Shown: positions 60,710 through 64,000 of the stretch, piece after piece
Layout: each line of letters starts with the position of its first letter
Position numbering within the stretch: the first letter of the stretch is position 1
NCBI GenBank assembly: GCA_035610365.1
Contig: CM069437.1
Span: 58,614,093-58,678,092 of the forward strand
Source of the DNA: Aquatica leii
Taxonomy: Eukaryota; Arthropoda; Insecta; Coleoptera; Lampyridae
DNA: 64,000 nt
Reading direction: 5' to 3'
Program-made: the position numbers and the translations under genes
Notes under the pieces: generated by a model
What the model was told of the DNA's origin: nothing
The model's input: only the letters and a program-made list of their open reading frames with translations
Databases searched by the model: none

Positions 60710-61860
60710 ACGTTATTGCTGTATACATAGGTATAGTAGAACAATTTTTTATTAGTATAAACGTTTAGATTATTAAAGAACTGGCTTAATTGATACTTTT
60801 TTGTAATATACCTACAGCCTTGTTAAACACTTATAATTTTATCATTTGATAATAATTTCAATTGTGTAATGCGAATGACAAGATAACAAGATAACAATAT
60901 AACAGCATTTATTCAGAAATCTAAAATTTACGATACTTAATTAATAGTCAAGTGACACAAAAGTATAACAATAATAGATAAAATTGTTTTCAATTGACTA
61001 TCAGTTTCTTAGTGCCACTATCAGAATACCACCTCATTTTAGTTTCTCGATTGCTTTCGACTTTAGGTTCCTTTTTTGTAACGAGAATTTTCTTGCAACT
61101 TAAAAGCAAGCGACTTTCGCATGGGAAATATGTAGCTATTAGTACCGTTTGTAATATAACAGTTAATAGTACTTAACAATGTACACTGCCTAAAAAAGTA
61201 ATTGGACACTTTTAAGCGTTACCTGCAAGGTAGGCAACCAAACTTATAACAGTACGGCTAGTTAAATTTGACAACATTGCTATTGTAGACATTACTTGCA
61301 GCAATATTACGAGGTTACTTACCATTATTTATAAGCACCGCCTCAAGCGTTCAAAGAACATGTTTTTTGCTGCAAATATGAATCTAAATTGTACCATAAA
61401 CATTTAAATTTGTTTTCGCCGAATTTTCTATGTATGTATATATGTTCTCTGCTCAAGTTTTAAATTAATGCTGTAGTCCTTAATTAAACAAGTTATAAGT
61501 TATTTATAATTAAAGTAAATTAAAAAAACTTCCATTAATAGATCGAATAAATTTAAACCGTATGCCACAATATCAGGTTGCTGTTTTAATTAGCTTAAAT
61601 TTGTAATATTTCCGGATTAAATTAAAGTCAAAATTTCGGTTTTCTTTGTAAAAGAAGTATTATCATCATTGGAACGTAATTCGTGGTTGAACAATTGTAA
61701 TCTTAAATCCATTACAAATTCTCATAACTAAAGAGCGGATAGTAAAGCAAGAAAAAATACCAAAAATGGTGGCATAAAAGGCATATTAAACCTGCCAAAA
61801 AAGCAATAAAAAAAGCACAAATATCTATTAAAATTTACAGTTTATTTTTTTTGTTTTACA
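60710..61860. other. Upstream region of B2; one Tc1-like end
   Basis: About 100 bp nearest B2 resembles the flank of B1. TACACTGCCTAAAAAAGTAA at 61182-61201, followed by TTGGACAC, looks like a Tc1-type terminus at a TA site, but no partner end or transposase was found. Otherwise featureless. Confidence 0.4.
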
Positions 61861-61867
61861 ATGTTTA

Positions 61868-63600
61868 TTAAGTGCTATTATTTTCCCAAGCACAAATAAA
61901 ATATTTTTCAATGTTTTGACCAAGAAGCTGTTGCTTTTTATCATTTAAAATATTTTTATAGAAGGAAAAAGTTCTTTCGACATCACAAAATGTTAGTGGA
62001 GCAAATTTTAATGCCGATGTTTCTGTTATTGTTAAAGATATTTTCTGTTGATGCTTCATGACCTCTTCTTTTTGAATTTCAGTCAGTTGTTTAAAGAGGT
62101 CAAAGGAAGGGTTTTTTGATGTGACGGAATCCAATTTTTGATTAATTTTTCTTTCTATAGTTCCTGGATATGCTCTTATAATTGTTCTTATTCTTTCGAA
62201 TGTAGGGAAAGATTCGGTCATTGCGGTTTTGCTTTTTTCTAGCTTCTTTAATTCGTCAAGAATGACGGAAAAGTGTGTTTTTATAAAAAAAACTAGTCCT
62301 CTCTTAACAGCTTCGTCATTAAAAGCTTTTTGAGATTTATCAATAGTTGCAGAGGCCGTCTCGTCAAATAATTCAACCACCTGAAATAAGACAATTCAAT
62401 TAATATATAAAACAATGTCAGATTATCGTATGAACTGTACCTCTTTAATTTTTTCAAAATGTGTGGCATAAAATATGCAAGCAGATAACCAAGTTCCCCA
62501 TCTTGTTATGATAGGTTCCGGTAGAAGTTTAACATCTGAAAGTTTTTCTTTATAGGCCTTTACCCGTAATGGTGCTTTCACAAACAAGATCCAATAATCA
62601 AAAAAAGAATCTTAGAGATTTTTACCATTTGGTGGCAAAAATTAACTTATTTACTATTGCAAACTCGTCTCTAATGAATTCACACACCCTATGTATTCTC
62701 TGTGCTAGACAAGTTAAATGTTTTAAATTCGGATAAAATATTTCTAATGCCTGAGCGGATTTGATCAATTAAAGTGCTGCATCGTTTGCGAATAAGAGAA
62801 ACATTTTTTTACGCCATTGGGATACAGAAATTCTACAATCATAAAATTATATAATTGTAATTAATAGATTAGATTATATTAATCAATCATTAAAAAAAAA
62901 CTTACGTAAACAATCATCGAAAAAAATTGCAACTGTTTTGTGATTGGTCTGTGGAATTTCTTTGGATGCTAGCAAATGAGCTTTTCCTGGTTCTAGTTCA
63001 GACAATTTACCATATACAAAATTTGCTATAAATCGACCTCTGCAATCGGTTGTTTCATCAACTGAAGTCTAAATGTAATAGTCCCCAATGTAATTACTTA
63101 TTGTCTGTATTTTCTAAGGTAAACCAGCATTTTGAAAACGATTAAAACTTTAATTAAATTTCTTACCGATTGGTAACATATGTCTAAATAATTTTTTCTC
63201 AAAGTTGATGCATCTGGAACAACTTGTTCGGTGTATTTTTCGTGGAAATTTGCGAAAATTGATGTTATCAAGTTTTTTAAAAGGAATTTGAGCCGACATC
63301 AATGCTTCGCACAAATCTAGAGTAAAAGTTGTTTTTGATGGGCCAGGTTTATTTTGTTGATCTTCTATAACGTTTTTTAACAGTGGTTGTTTCATAGTTT
63401 TTTTAATAATTTTTAAATGTAAACCACTACCCAAGTGTCGTTTTACATGGTACTTTTTAGTAGTATACTAGTAATTAAAAGCATTTAAATTAAGATAATA
63501 CAAATTTACTGATTTTAAACAAACTTGACAAAAAAGGTTTTTCCCGTCGGTTGTTAAATTATTGTCTAGTTTACTCCATTTTCAAATTTTGATTTTTTAT
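61868..63600 (-). pseudogene. Spliced hAT transposase with BED finger, C-terminus preserved
   Basis: From about 63590: a degenerate BED-finger region (FCQVC-like, then YHVKRHLGSGLH near 63430), LDLCEALMSAQIPFKKLDN (63320-63265), SRCINFEKKLFRHM, GCRGRFIANFVYGKL near 63030 and KTVAIFFDDCL. A 73-bp intron follows (62905-62833, GTAAGT...TTGTAG), then a stretch with stops (62640-62790), SDVKLLPEPIITRWGTWLSA (62540-62480), a 60-bp intron (62440-62381, GTACAG...TTTCAG) and a final 170-codon exon ending at 61868. That exon has the hAT dimerisation motif FAPLTFCDVERTFSFYKNIL. In-frame stops in the middle part make it inactive. No terminal repeats found. Resembles the CGGBP1/BED-type hAT group. Confidence 0.75.
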
Positions 63601-64000
63601 TAGGTGGCAAGTTACTCACAGCACAACAGCAATAGACTATCACAGTGTGACAGTATCACAAGTATTTATAACAAACAAAGAATATTTTAGTCATGTGTTT
63701 CCGTCATTAAAGGAATCCCACCAAACAGAATTAAAATTATCTATATTTGTTTGCTTTACTTAGGTACTGAATAGACCTATAAAATATGATTCATTCCAAA
63801 ATCCTTCCGGTTTTGTAAATAGTGTTCTGTTAAGTTTGTCATTGTACATAATCCTAGTATAAATTCTTAAAATAGTTTTTCTCTATAAGCGGCTTTTGTA
63901 TTTAACGTTATCTGGAAACCATTGTTTAACAAAACATGAAAATCCCTGTTGTTATTTATAGGTTCGTGGTAAGACCTTTTGAGCAAAAAATGTTAATTAT
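63601..64000. other. Spacer to the right edge, nothing recognised
   Basis: A CACAGTGTGACAG stretch near 63640 may be decayed transposon end sequence. No gene seen. Confidence 0.4.

Noticed and set aside
61182-61210. Tc1-type terminus TACACTGCC...TTGGACAC
   Set aside because: Only one end is visible and no transposase follows, so no element is called.

Overview
The window looks like AT-rich nuclear DNA from an insect or close arthropod relative. Genes are spliced with very short introns (49-73 bp), and the transposon mix (R1-like, RTE, Jockey, Penelope, BEL/Pao, Ty3/gypsy, several hAT lineages, FLYWCH-MULE, pogo with a PHD-like finger, mariner) is typical of insects. I cannot name the order. 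I saw no bacterial-type operon, CRISPR array, rRNA or convincing tRNA.

The host content is one tandem array of four sugar/trehalose-transporter-like genes, all on the minus strand: A1 (4481-5919), A2 (19168-20601), B1 (38083-39505) and B2 (59283-60706). Each has a tiny first coding exon (55 nt in A, 67 nt in B) and a single large second exon, joined by a phase-1 intron at exactly the same place. A1/A2 and B1/B2 form two pairs. The A pair shares flanking sequence on both sides and a 154-bp block differing at one base, which suggests gene conversion. The B pair has changed several signature residues of the family. All four frames are open.

Everything else is mobile DNA in the spacers. 1-4400: R1-like LINE and Penelope remnants. 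6.1-19 kb: a TTF-type hAT (7266-11793), a hammerhead-ribozyme-like core (13583-13615), a second TTF-type hAT (minus strand), a small inverted-repeat element and a long-TIR element (15951-17709). 20.8-38 kb: a CACTA-like element with a 3-bp target duplication (21770-24232), a degenerate Jockey, a SCAND3/ZBED-like hAT, gypsy pol containing a 753-bp non-autonomous hAT, RTE and mariner pieces, and a near-perfect 87-bp palindrome (37542-37628). 39.5-59 kb: a second CACTA-like copy split by a 5'-truncated R1-type LINE; a BEL/Pao element split by a pogo element and by an unclassified 1-kb insertion; an opposing BEL/Pao piece; a well preserved FLYWCH-MULE; a LINE piece; a Penelope piece; and a 206-bp hAT MITE. 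60.7-64 kb: a spliced BED-finger hAT remnant.

The transporter genes most likely act independently at the plasma membrane, moving sugar in tissues such as gut, fat body or Malpighian tubule. The transposons explain the 13-20 kb spacing between genes. All homology calls were made by eye from translated motifs; no database search was run.
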